From NCBI GenBank assembly GCA_002286715.1, contig NSJX01000002.1, forward strand, positions 1,040,396 to 1,104,395: 64,000 bases of DNA, given 5' to 3'. The position numbers and the translations under genes were made by a program. Position 1 is the stretch's first letter; every line of letters begins with the position of its first letter. Shown piece by piece: positions 46,749-63,777 of the stretch. The notes under the pieces are model-generated. The model searched no databases and was not told the origin of the DNA. It saw only the letters and a list, made by a program, of their open reading frames with translations. Source of the stretch: Dentipellis sp. KUC8613. Taxonomy: Eukaryota > Basidiomycota > Agaricomycetes > Russulales > Hericiaceae.

Positions 46749-47137
46749 TCAAGCAGTCCATCGACGTCACTGTGGCGGCTATCAAGATCTGCGCAGTCGC
46801 CTCAACACCTTGTTATAGACAGCAGCTACCAAACAACATTTGAACCATACCCAACGCAGCACCCAACGCTTACCTGCCGTCAGCAAGCACGCTGAAGCAG
46901 AGGAAAGGCGGACACGCGACGACGCGCACGCGGTCACATGCACGTGATTGTAAATTTATTTACGTCATATAATCTCGAGGAGGATGACCGGGAACCGGTT
47001 TCTCGTACAACCCCTTCATTAGCCCAGTCTGCACACGGTCATGGGTGTGCATTTGGAGTTTATCACTTGTCTTCTACAACGAGGTCGCCTTCATAAAGGC
47101 AGACATTGACAGGCAACGGAACGGCCTTTGCACCACC
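46749..47137. promoter_or_regulatory. Divergent promoter GH5 / AMACR with E-box and bZIP site
   Basis: About 390 bp. CACGTG at 46941-46946 is an E-box. TTACGTCAT at 46960-46968 fits a CRE/bZIP site and is followed by an AT-rich ATATAATC. Function is inferred from match and position only. Confidence 0.4.
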
Positions 47138-48830
47138 ATGTCACCCCCACTGGCCTCCCGCGGACCCCTTCACGGTGTTAAGGTCGTCGAGGTACGCAGC
47201 TCTTCCAGATGTCCGGGAAGCTTTCGACGTACTTGCCCTAGTTTGCTGGTCTCGCACCAGGGCCATTCGCTGGTCTCATACTTGCCGACTTCGGTGCAAC
47301 CGTCATCCGCATCGACCGACATAGTCTCGCGGCGCCCAATCCGTTCGCGGTCGCCACCATCTCCCGCGACATCCTCTGCCGATCTAAGCGCTCCATCGCC
47401 CTCGACATTAAGAGCCCCGAGGGTTTAGAGCTCGCGCGGCGCCTCATAAGGGATGCGGATGTGCTGATCGATCCATTCCGTCCTGGCGTCCTCGAGCGCG
47501 TTGGTCTGGGCCCCGAGACGTGGTTGGGAGGTGCGGACGGCCGCGGCGGCGAGAACCCGAAGCTCGTCTATGCACGGATTGCAGGGTGAGCTATTTCGGA
47601 GCGCTGCAGCGTGTTGGCCGTGCGTTGAGCACATCCTCTTTGTCCTGGCGCTTGGCAGGTTCCGCAGAGATGGCGAGTTCATTCGCGATTAATTTTAGAT
47701 GTGCCCTTTTCGAGCCTTACTGAATGTGTCGGTCTTATCTTTCCAGGCCCGCACAGGGACATGGCAGGCATGTAATGTCCGTGCAGAGGTATTAACTGTT
47801 CGACTTACCCAATCGTTTCATGTTAGGACATGACATAAACTACCTCTCTTTGAGCGGGATACTGTCGGTACGTATGCCCCATTAGCTATGCCATGTGACG
47901 CACCTTAAACTTTGCCATAGCTTCTTCCCGGCACGGCAGAGAAACCAGTGTTCCCGTTGAATCTCTTGGCGGATTTCGCCGGGGGTGGGCTGACCTGTGC
48001 GCTGGGTGTTCTGCTTGCGCTCTTCGAGCGCGCCCAGTCCGGGCACGGTCAGGTCGTCGACACGGACATGGTAGGTGTCAGATAGCCTTCGCGCTTGGGA
48101 CGTAAGTGTGATATAAACCGTATATCTAGGTTTCCGGAACGCGCTATGTCTCCACGTTCCCGCTGCTGCACGCAGCGCTCCGCACGAACTTGTTCGCGAC
48201 ACCGGCATCTCCGCGCCAATCCAACCTTTTGGATGGAGGCGCGCCGTTCTACAGCGTGTACACCTGCGCTGACGGCAAGTTCATGGCGGTGGGATGTCTT
48301 GAGCCTCAGTTCTTCCGCGTCTTCCTACAGGCCTTTCTGAGGAACGTGCCCCGGAAATGGCTGGATAAGGAGAAATGGGTTCCCGATGCAGAGGTGCAGG
48401 GCCGAAGGGAAGAATGGGCCGCGTTAAGGAGCTTCCTCGAGAGAGGATTCCAGCAAAAAGGAAGAGACGAGTGGGCTGCCATATTCGATGGTGCGTATCT
48501 GACTATCAGACTTCGTGGTCTAGATTTCGAACGGTGCTCGCAGGTATCGACGCGTGCGCAACACCCGTCTTGTCGCCGGAAGAAGCAGCCGTGCTCGCTT
48601 CCAAGGCCTCGGCGTCCCCGCCTTCGCGACCATTCCTGATCCCCTCGCCTGCTCCACATCTTTCGCGCACCCCAGCGCCGTCATCGTTTGCACCCGTGGA
48701 GCTTCTGCAGCCGGGTCAACACACCAAAGAAATCCTGCTTGAAGCCGGGTTGAGTATGGCGACAATCACGAGGCTGGCGCGTGAGGGTATCATTGGTGTT
48801 GGTGATGGACTGGACAGGGCAAAGCTGTAG
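47138..48830 (+). CDS. CoA-transferase family III, alpha-methylacyl-CoA racemase-like
   Basis: Probable alpha-methylacyl-CoA racemase, which inverts 2-methyl-branched acyl-CoAs so that they can enter beta-oxidation. The start at 47138 reads [18 protein letters not shown]. Exon 1 47138-47191, exon 2 47242-47585, exon 3 47659-47672, exon 4 47747-47767, exon 5 47827-47867, then larger exons. The protein runs [70 protein letters not shown], and [20 protein letters not shown]; the His in GHDINY and the Asp in LLADFAGGG are the expected catalytic pair. The C-terminus ends AKL, a PTS1-type peroxisomal signal. Introns 3 and 4 would need GC donors. If those are real the gene is intact; otherwise it is damaged. 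Confidence 0.82.
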
Positions 48831-49199
48831 GGTCCTTGCGCGTTTTCCATTGCTGCTATATACCGACGCTCTTATTGGTGGACCTTATGCGCCCATGTAC
48901 TACAGGCTGCGCCTGACTCTCTGTTGCATCTCACTATTGTACTTTGACCATGTCTTACGCCACGACTCACAGCTGCCTATTGTCTTTCGTGAAACTCTCG
49001 AGCTGGGTAGGCCGGGGAGATGTGCGACCAATGGGGGCGGAAGCAATTGAGTGATTTGATGTCTTGATCTCGATCCGAGCGCTCGTCGCATGTGATTCTC
49101 GTCACAGTTCGCTGTGTTCTCTTATATCACCCCGCGTTCCTCTCGCGGGCCTTCTCATCATCCCTAATCCCCTTACTTTCTTACTCCACGTACACCGCA
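48831..49199. other. Intergenic region AMACR / b5-ACAD
   Basis: About 370 bp with a pyrimidine-rich tract (cccttactttcttactcc) just before the next ATG, the usual fungal pattern near a transcription start. No gene seen. Confidence 0.4.
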
Positions 49200-51629
49200 A
49201 TGGCCTCCAAGCAGCTCAAAGAATTCACGAGAGAGGAGGTCGAGAAGGTGCGCTTGGTGCTTCGCATGTGACATGTCGCGGACCGCTGAGAGATTACGCT
49301 ATGTGCACCAGCACAACAAACCAGGGGATGTAGTATGTCGCATCCCTCTTTAGTCCTCTCGCCGCATCTGACAGCTTCCAGTGGGTAATCATCGACGCGA
49401 AAGTGTACGACCTGTCGCGATTCGCTGGGCTGCACCCGGGAGGGCAGGCCGTCCTCCTGGACGAAGAGGTTGTTGGGCAGGATGTCACCGAGGCCTTCTA
49501 CGGCCTGCACCGGCACGAGGTACTCGAGCGTCCGCAGTACGCCCGTCTGCAAATTGGCACAATCAAGGGTGAGGAGAGCGTCATCATCGGACGCGTTGAC
49601 GGCGCACTCAGCAAGGTCCCGTATGCTGAGCCGACGTGGTTATCGGACGGATACCACAGTCCGTACTTCAAGGAGGTTAGTCGTTGCCGAACGGTGACCT
49701 CGTTTGTTTCAAAACTGAATGTGGAACGGCGGGCAGGGGCATCGCAAGTTCCAGAAGGTGATGCGGCAGTTCGTCGACGAGTTCGTGTACCCGGATGCGC
49801 AGGCGCGCGAGCTGGACGAGAAGCGGGCAAGCCAGACGGTGATAGACAAGATGGCGTACGTCTTCTGGCACGGGCCCCGCGCGCATATATTGACCGGACT
49901 CTTCTAGTGAGCTCAATCTCCATGCCATGCGTTTGGGGCCTGGCAAGCACCTGAAGGGCTTGACACTTATGAATGGACTCGTGAAGCCGGAAGAGGTGCG
50001 CCCAGCGGCTGACGTCTATATCTTGACGCCCGGTCTAATTTATATACCATCAGTTCGACTATTTCCATGAAGTAAGTGCCCGGATGATCGTCTCAGGGTG
50101 TCAAACCTAATCGAACGGGCGTCCCGCAGCTCATTATCACACAAGAAATTGTGCGGTGCGGCGCGCGAGGCTACGGGGATGGTATGTCGTGTCTGGATCA
50201 CTGCTTCCGGGGCCGGCGTGTCTGATCACCTGCCACCGTGGACACGTAGGTCTTCTCGGCGGGGAAGTCATCGGTCTGCCCCCAGTGCTTAACTTTGGAA
50301 CGCCGGAGATGAAGGCGAAGGTATTTGCATTTCTGACAAGGTTCAAGTAGAAACTCATAGACGTGTCGGCGGCATTAGGTTCTCCCCGAGGTTTTCTCAG
50401 GCAAGAAGTTCATCTGCCTGGCGATATCCGAAGCGCACGCCGGGAGCGATGTTATGGGCTTGAAGACCACAGCTGTCAAGAGCGAAGACGGCAAGGAATG
50501 GATCATTAATGGCGAGAAGAAGTGGATTACCAACGGACAGTCAGTATTTCTGAACTCTATCATTGTTTCGAGACTTCTGAGACTTATCGTGCTTCAGCTT
50601 CGCAGACTAGTAAGCGGAATCATTTCATTCCATAATTCGGGGGTTCATGGTCCTCTGTAGCTTTACCACCGGCTGCAGAACGGAGGACGGCTTCACTGTC
50701 ATCCTCGTCCCTAGAGTTGAGGGCGTTTCCACCAAGCTCATCAAGACATCCTATTCTTCGACAGCAGGAACGGCATATATCACCTATGATAACGTCCGCG
50801 TACCTGTCGAGAACACGCTTGGTCCTGAAGGCGGAGGAATCTTCGTGATTCTCAGGTATGTCATGTTCCCGTTTTGCGTACATAGCTAGCCGCTCATCTC
50901 CCAACAGCAACTTCAACCACGAGCGATGGGTCATGTGCTGCGCATCTGCTCGTAGCCAGCGACTAGTCGTTGAGGAAGTTCTCAAGTAAGCCCATTGCTT
51001 CTTTCAATCATTCTACGTCTGACCTGCGTTACAAAGGTGGATATCACAGCGCAAGGCATTCGGAAAGCCGCTCAGCTCGCAAGCGGTTGTCCGGAACAAG
51101 GTCGCCGCCATGATTGCGCGCTGTGAGTCGACACAGGGATGGCTAGAGAATATCACATACCAGATGTGCAACATGGTTCGTCCCATCAAACGGAAACATT
51201 TCCGCACCGGCTTCATACTGACCCTGAGTGCGCGCTCCCCCTTCAGTCATACAAGGAGCAGGCATCCAAGCTTGCAGGGCAGATTGCCTTCCTGAAGATG
51301 TACAGCACGCAGAGCGCCCAGGAGACCGCCCGAGATGCGGTTCAGATCTTTGGTGGACGCGGTATCACCAAGACTGGCATGGGCAAATTTATCGAGCACG
51401 TATGTACCCTCTCTCCATTTGGATGGCATTCACCTGTTCTGACCTGCCATTGGACGTGAAGTATCACCGCACGGTTCCGTTCGACGCCTTGCTGGGTGGC
51501 GGTAAGCTTCTTTCCTCATAAACATCAAAACAATATTCCTGATACATGTTTCCTTCAGCCGAGGATGTCCTGGCCGACCTGGGCGTCCGCCAGGCCATGC
51601 GGGCCATGCCCAAGAACGCCCGGCTGTGA
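49200..51629 (+). CDS. Cytochrome b5-acyl-CoA dehydrogenase fusion
   Basis: Flavin acyl-CoA dehydrogenase with an N-terminal cytochrome b5 domain; it likely oxidises an acyl-CoA, with b5 as an electron partner. The start at 49200 reads [16 protein letters not shown], then [20 protein letters not shown] with FAGLHPGG (first heme His) and AFYGLHRHE (second). The dehydrogenase part has [138 protein letters not shown] and [20 protein letters not shown]. About 12 exons. The C-terminus ends ARL, a PTS1-type signal. Its upstream neighbour also ends in a PTS1 tripeptide, so peroxisomal cooperation is likely. Confidence 0.9.
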
Positions 51630-52043
51630 GACCAGCCAGCCGCCCCTCTTTGGCCTATGCAGTGTATCGATATTTATCCTCATCTCTTATTTTCCTGGAT
51701 GTCTGTATTTTCTATTCCTCGCCTTTGTAACTACCGTACCTCTTCGTTAACTCAGTTTCATTCTACCGTGATTGAAACACGTTTTATCGATGGCTACAGC
51801 TGCAGCCAACTACCCGCCACCCGCCAGTAAGTAAACGAAGTCTATAGCTATCCGTAACATGTCGTTACATCCCATCCTTGTAAAATGCCGTTCGTACATC
51901 ATAACAGTACATCCAATAATCATCATGTGCGTATGTATGTGCGTGATGTGTCTATAGTAAGTAGCTCAAATAATCAATGTATACCAGAGCGGTGAGTTTT
52001 CCTTGCAAGCCTGAACCCCGCCTTGTCATGTACGCCCCGTGCA
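51630..52043. other. Convergent intergenic region
   Basis: About 410 bp between the acyl-CoA dehydrogenase and ABC transporter stop codons, holding both 3' ends. Some TG-alternating sequence (cgtatgtatgtgcgtgatgtg near 51930). No gene seen. Confidence 0.45.
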
Positions 52044-57545
<5,502 letters not shown>

Positions 57546-58341
57546 TTCGAATGAAGACTCACCTGCCAAACCTGCGGCCGAGAGAAAGAGGATGTTCCTG
57601 GGACGGGGTGTCCTGTACGGTTACGCTTTCGGATTTTTCTCCGGCAGCGGACTCGAGATCGAAGGATTGTTTCCCCATTACCTACGAACCGAAAGCTCGA
57701 AGATCGCGAGCAAGTGAGGGGAGACTGCAGTCGGGGGGGAGGGACTCGAGCCAACGGGAGTATGACGAATGGGCCGCCGCCTTTTAGTACGCACGGAGAA
57801 ACTGGATATGACATATGGAGGCGTGGTGTTTTCTCGCCCAGAATCCGTTTTCGTCGTGCGATGCTCCGCTCGCCGGGCCAGGACGTGCAAAATGGGCCCA
57901 GGATGGCAACGAGACGGGCCGATGGGAGGACCCGACGGGAGACGAGGAACGAGAAAGGCAGACATCGCACAGGCAACGCCGTGTCCTCGCCCGCGTTTGG
58001 CCACGAACGCGCAAACGTGATCGGAATTGCGTGGTCTCCCGGCGGGCCCGTCCCTGGCGCCCATGCTTTGGCGCTCCGGAATCTCCGACGGTCCTCGCTC
58101 ACCCGTCGGCGCTTGCTCGATACGACAGCCAGCGTCGTGCGCAGCAGAGTCTCGACGCGCAAGCGCCCTCTCTCGGCACCGGCCATGCATGAGTACATGC
58201 CCGAGGTGGCCAGCTTCAATATGGTGGTCTCTGTGGTTGGAGCTTCACGCCAAAAGGCCGCAACATCTTCCGTCTCATTGAGCCAAAGAACCATGTACGC
58301 AGCAGTAAATACACTCCTACGTACTTCCAAGCCCCTGCTCG
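57546..58341. other. Promoter region upstream of the ABC transporter
   Basis: About 800 bp, GC-rich, between the ABC transporter start and the DBP6 stop. Long frames are open on both strands (a 295-codon minus frame and a 240-codon plus frame), but neither has a recognisable domain. I treat it as regulatory DNA with chance ORFs. Confidence 0.4.
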
Positions 58342-61144
58342 TTAATCGCGCGCATACGCCTTCTTCAGTTCCTTCAAGGCAACCTAGCACATACCGGCCA
58401 AAAATCAGACCACACAACACAGCGGACACATTTTAATAAGTGACTGCGCACCTCGTAATGTGGTATGAGGCCCTCTAGCTGCTTGCTCGCCACGCGCTCC
58501 CGCTTTACAGCAGCTGAATGGTCCGCGGCCTTGAGCATCTCCTTGAAGTACCGCGCCTGGACCACGACACGCACGCCGTCAGCGCTACCCCGCCGCTCGG
58601 CACCGACACGACGCGACTCACCTCCTGCTCCTCGACGAGCGTCCACGCGTCCCCGGCGCGGCCCGCGCGCGCAGTCCGCCCCACTCGGTGCACGTACTTA
58701 CGCATGTCCACCGGCACGTCGTAGCTCACCACATGCGCGACATGGCTAATATCAATCCCCCGCGATATCAGATCCGAGCAGACCAGCCTGTGTATGCAAC
58801 GCGCGCCACACATCGAGTCAGAAACGCCGCAGCACACATATATGACGGTGTGAAACCGGGCCACGCACAAGTCAATCTCCTGCGCCTTGAACTTTTCCAG
58901 GATGGACTTGCGCTCCGACACGCTGAGGTCGCTCGAGTAGGCGCGAATCACGATGGGCTTCGCGTCCTGACTCGCGCCCGCTCCCGCCCCGGCAAGGCGC
59001 GCGCGCTCGAAGAACTCGAACAGCCGCACGAGCCGCTGCGTCGACTCTGCCGACTTGGTGAACACCAGCGCGTTTCGCACGCCGTGCGCCTGCACGAGGT
59101 GGAACAGCATCAGCGGCTTCTGCGACGACTCGCACACGATCATGTGCTCCTAGGGTGCCATTTCAGTCTTCGTGAATCCCGCGTGCGCACATATTTGGAG
59201 AGAGCATTAGCATTACCTTGAGCGTCGCGGGCATGCTGAATTTCTCCATGACCACGCCGAGGACGCCGTCGCCCTCTTTCGACGCGCTGGGCGCCTGCAC
59301 GACCAGGTACTGCGGGTCCCGCAGCTCGAGCGCGGCGATCCTCCCGGGGTCGCTCATCAGCGTCGCCGAGAAGAGCAGCTTCTGGCACGACGGCGCCTTC
59401 TGCTCGTCGACGTCCGTGCGGAGGTGCGGCGCATCGTGCAGGAGGTGGACGAACGCGGGGGCCAGCGCGTCCGGATACGGGATCCTGGGCTTTTTGTCAT
59501 CTGGGGATGGCGTCAACGTCGCATCTGATGACGCGGACGGGAAGGGGGGACGTGTAGCCGCCAAGACCCGCACGAGCCAGTCTTGGAACGACTGTGCGAG
59601 TAGGCGGTCGGCTTCGTCGATAACCTGAAGATAGCACATCTATATGAGTGGCCAAGTACATAAGTGCACGGAATGTGCATACCAAGTACCGCAGATGCTG
59701 CAGCGAGAAATTCCGCGTCCCGTTCAGGTGGTCGATTAGTCGTCCGGGTGTGCAGATTAGTATATCCACTTTGCTTGAACCGCTCTGCAGACTGCATACA
59801 TAATGATCAAAGAACATCCACATGCGGATACGAGGCTACTCACTGTGGTGAATTATCTCCGACAAGCTGTGATTGCTCATGCGCGAAAGAGTGTTGGCCT
59901 GTAGCAGTCCCGATCTAGCAGAGTCACAAGAACGAAGGGGTACCATAAATCTATGGCCATGAATTTGAATGTCCAGCTGGACAGCCTACACATACCTTAA
60001 GGCCACGCCCTTTCCCAACAGCCTCAAATGTCTCCTTCACCTGGGTGACGAGATCGCGTGTTGGAAGAACGACGAGTGCACGTAAGCGCGTTACTATCCG
60101 CGAAGACAGCGTCTTCGAGCATATAAATAAATGAGCATCATCTCCCAATAGAACGGAGATAAGAAAGCTGCGGGAGACCCGAGACTCACCTGGACTATCG
60201 GCAGAACATATGCAAGGGTCTTCCCGCTGCCCGTGGGCGCGGACACGCATATATCGCTCGGGGGATCATACGGCAGGTACAGCGACTGCTGCAGACGTCT
60301 CGACGGGAGCAGCAGAGGCAGAAGCGTGGTCTGTACTGCAGATATCCGTGGATGCACAAAAGTCAGCCATCTGGAGCAAGACAGCAAAGATCGGCAAGAC
60401 GCACCGGCGAATAGCTCCGTGATCCCCAGCTCTTTCAGCCTGTCGTAGGTTTTGAGGTCAAGGCCTACAGAGGATTCAGCTTTGTCTCTGTCATCGAGCG
60501 AGGTCGTCAGTGTAGGATCGATTATTTGCGCGCGTGCAAGTGCGCGATCGAGGCCCTGCGACGCGAGTTCTGTTCGAGCAGGCGCGACGGGTTGGGCGGG
60601 GAGAGGGAATGAAGGGAGGGCGGATGGTAGAGGTGGTGTTGGTGTGCGGATGGCGCGTTCGGTCGGTGGGGGTAATGGTGTTTCAGCTTCCTCCTGCTCC
60701 TCTTGTTCTTCAGGCTCGTCTTCCACAGGCGGAGTGAGTTTCCGACGTTTCCGAGGCCGTGCCGCTTCCTCCTCCTTCGCTTCACCCTCCTGCAGTCGTG
60801 CCTTTTCCTTCTTTTCCTTCTTCTCCTTCCGCCTCTTCTCCTTCCGCGCCCGCCTCTCTTCCGCACTCTCCACCACCTCTTCAGCATCCGCCATCTCCAC
60901 GTCTCCCGCCTCTTCCTGCACTTCCTCTACAGCCTCATCCTCGTCACTGCCGTCCGATTCCTGAGTTGCTCCGGTAGTTGCAGAGCGAGCAGGCCCTGAC
61001 AAGGATTTTCGTTTCTTCCTGCGCTCCTTCTTCGCCTTCAAATACCTCTGCTTCGCCTTCGTCTTTTCCTACTCACCCAAATCAGCACGCAAACCGCACA
61101 CAAAATCAAGCACACACCTTTGGCTTTGCGACCTCAGCACCCAT
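58342..61144 (-). CDS. DBP6: DEAD-box RNA helicase, Dbp6/DDX51-like
   Basis: Nucleolar ATP-dependent RNA helicase for 60S ribosome biogenesis. The start at 61144 reads MGAEVAKPK, spliced into a very charged N-terminal domain ([52 protein letters not shown]), about 280 residues, longer than most. Helicase motifs: [20 protein letters not shown] (I), [20 protein letters not shown] (Ia), [14 protein letters not shown] (Ib), VIDEADRLL (II), [20 protein letters not shown] (III), [20 protein letters not shown] (IV), [20 protein letters not shown] (V), and [20 protein letters not shown] (VI). A basic C-terminal tail reads [13 protein letters not shown]. About nine introns. Identity as Dbp6/DDX51 rests on motif order and the [12 protein letters not shown] block. 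Confidence 0.92.
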
Positions 61145-61580
61145 CTCGTCCGTGTCTATCCCGCACCGTCACTGAAAGAGCGCGTCGCAGTGTGGACGCG
61201 AGGCGGAATCTGAGTGGTCGGAGCAGGCCAAGACGCGGGGGCCACGGCGCAGGCGCGGGCCTTCCCGATCGGGGGCGACTGGACAGATTCGCGCGGGGCC
61301 AGTGCGCACTGCGGTCACGGTCCCAGTCAGTCGTCTTCGCAGGCTCCCAAGCATCACTCGAACCGGTCCCTCCTCGAATCCGCCCACGACAAACATATCC
61401 GCCCGCCCTGTCAAACGCCTTGCCCGGAACGCCGCCCGCGGTGCAGATTCGACTCGACTCGCGGAATTCGGGTTATATCATGCTGTATCATATCATATAC
61501 GGCCCTACGTATACGTAGACCCTGGCCTCGCACATACATATACAATGTTGTATCATACACGGCGGCGCCACGCAGCGCGC
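61145..61580. other. Intergenic region DBP6 / orphan
   Basis: About 440 bp upstream of DBP6 and downstream of the orphan stop codon. It contains an AT-rich patch with repeated gtatcat/atatac units near 61483-61555. No gene seen; a longer frame on the plus strand is antisense to the orphan. Confidence 0.4.
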
Positions 61581-63303
61581 TCAATCGTTCGCAAACAGCT
61601 TTTTGAGGTAGTCCCCCGCGGCCTGCTTCACCGTCGCCTCGACGCCGGGGTTCGACAGCAGCTCTGTCGCGAGCTCCGACTTCTGCTTCACCTTCATGTT
61701 CTGCTGCGAGCGCTCCCAGTCCGCCGCCTCGCGCTCCTGCTTCTTCTTCTCGATCTCGCGCCGCAGCCGCCCCTCCTCCTCCTCGCGCTCCTCCCGCCGC
61801 TTCAGGTACTCCAGCCGCGCCTTGCTGTCCTCCGCCTGCGCCTGCAGCAGCCGCATGCACGCGGACACCATGCTCTGCGCCATCGCCGAGATGTTTGCCA
61901 CGCCAGGCTCGGGCGCGGAGGGCATGGCCGGGGGCGGGGGTGCAGCCGACATGGGGGCCGAGGGCACATGCGGGGGCTGCATTGCGTATGCGTGTGCAGC
62001 CTGGTCGTAATGCTGCTGATTCGACGGGCCCGCGCCTGGCGTCTGCGGGGGCGACAGAATCGTCTCGTCCTGCGGGACGAACGAAGCCGCGCTCTCTTGC
62101 TCGTACTGCCGCTCGTGCGACGACGGGCCTGCGATAGGGATCGGCGTGTCCCCGCGCAGAGAGGGCTCGATGTGCGACTCGCCGTTTTGAGGGTGCATGC
62201 CGTTCGCAGAGGGCGGGCCCATCGTTCGCGCACGACCTGTCGGGCGACGGATGCCCGGATCCCCATTCCATCTGCGATGTCACTGAGCATGTGCGTCATG
62301 GAGCGGATAGACGAGGGGGACACACCTGGAATGGAAAATGCCATACCAGCCCATGCGATGCCAGTGGTCGAGCAGCCGCGACGACAGATTGCCCACATGA
62401 AAACCTGCTTTGCGCGCCGCGTATATCCGTCGCTCGTATTCCCTCACTCGGTCCACCTCGCTCTCCGTATCCACGTTGCCGCGCTGCATCTGCGCCGTGA
62501 ATGTCTCGAAGGAGTAAATTTGCTTGAAGACCACAAAGTTGCGCTCGTAGCATCCTTTGACAGCCAGAAAAGTTTTTCGCCCGCCGAATGCATCCAGGGC
62601 ACACTGCGGCCGGGATAGGTGAGAAATAAATTCTTCAAAAATGTTACCGGCAGGCTCACTTCGCGGAAACAGGTGTTCTTCTTCGTCCTCAGAGCATCGA
62701 AGTGCTCGTCTTCTCCAGGGCCCATCAGCCAGTTGAACAACTTCGTCTTTTCATCATCTGTCCAATGGCGAGCGCCAGATGCGCCTCCATCTCCGTCCCC
62801 ACCTTCGCCATCCTCGGTATCTTCTGGCTCGAAGGAAGTGTCGGCTTGCCTCCGCTTCTTCCCCGCATTGCCATTATACCCAGTCTCAAGCTGCTTGCGC
62901 TTCTGCGGCTGAGCTTGCTGCCGATCGACAGTCTGCCCCGGCAAGTCGTGCGGGCCAGGATAGAAGAGATGATCGGTATGGTGTGGCTGCGTGTGTTCAG
63001 GCTGCAGCACATGCGGCGGTGGCGGGGCGTAGTGGCTATGATAGTGCTGTCTCGAGTCGAGGCCAAGGTGAGGATCCAAAGCCTGGACGAGAGACTTTGT
63101 TAATATGATGAGCGCTGTGCACCTGCAGGAGGATATCGAGCGGGCGTGCGTACCTGGCCGCTGGGGTCGACGTGGCCGTGGTCGACGCCGCCGTCGGAGA
63201 GAGGATTGTGACTTCATGGGGCACAGGGTGGATTGGGCACAGTGAGGATGAGAAGAGGAAGCGGTAAGCGATCGTGATCTTACCTTTGAACTTGGGCAGC
63301 CAT
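61581..63303 (-). CDS. Conserved basidiomycete hypothetical with DNA-binding-like core and coiled coil
   Basis: No named family recognised with certainty. The start at 63303 (MAAQVQ) is spliced to SHNPLSDGGVDHGHVDPSGQ and then ALDPHLGLDSRQHYHSHYAP. A His/Pro/Gln-rich region follows, with KKRRQADTSFEPEDTEDGEG. The conserved core reads RHWTDDEKTKLFNWLMGPGE, DEHFDALRTKKNTCFREV, FGGRKTFLAVKGCYERNFVV, RKAGFHVGNLSSRLLDHWHR and MGWYGIFHSRWNGDPGIRRP; the first block looks like a SANT/Myb-type helix. The C-terminal half is Pro/Ala-rich, then a coiled coil (LEYLKRREEREEEEGRLRRE), ending LKKLFAND. Four or five exons. Similar proteins recur in mushroom genomes in my memory; a nuclear role is inferred from the basic cluster and SANT-like core. 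Confidence 0.75.
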
Positions 63304-63777
63304 TCTAACCGTCCAGCTTGAACCAATCCTGCTTATGCTCGTCGCGGTTTGGTTTACCAACAGCCGCGGTTTGACCCAACTGTGGCCTCGAGGCACACGT
63401 GCTTCATTTCCACGCGCACGTGAGTTTCCTTTTTTGCTTGCGCGACGCGTCCGTGTCTCGTTCGCTGTCAGTGTCAACAACGAAGTACTTGCTCTTCGTG
63501 CATGGCTCAACCAACTTCAGACAAGCTTTCGTAGTATCTACATGCTCGACCTGGCTTATTTGACTTCCTGCACACTTGCCATCACATCAAAACGTCTCGA
63601 ACGGGCGCCCGCCTCGGCGTCAGCACGAGCTCCACTCCCAGGCGTGCCAAAAACAAGCGCAAGAACCGTTACCGTGTATCAACGGGGTGCGCATTAACCT
63701 TAATCTACAACTATAAATACAAAATAATATACATTACGAGCAAGATCATAGCAATTGTGCACTTTTGAGCAAGATGT
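63304..63777. other. Intergenic region upstream of the orphan
   Basis: About 470 bp, promoter of the orphan and 3' flank of the last gene. An AT-rich tract (ctataaatacaaaataatatacatta) lies at about 63711-63736. No gene seen. Confidence 0.4.

Noticed and set aside
47045..47137. Upstream ATG at 47045 for the racemase gene
   Set aside because: In a different frame context from the family N-terminus; [18 protein letters not shown] at 47138 matches family starts.
61302..62618. 438-codon plus-strand frame
   Set aside because: Antisense to the conserved orphan, with low-complexity Arg/His/Leu runs and no motif.
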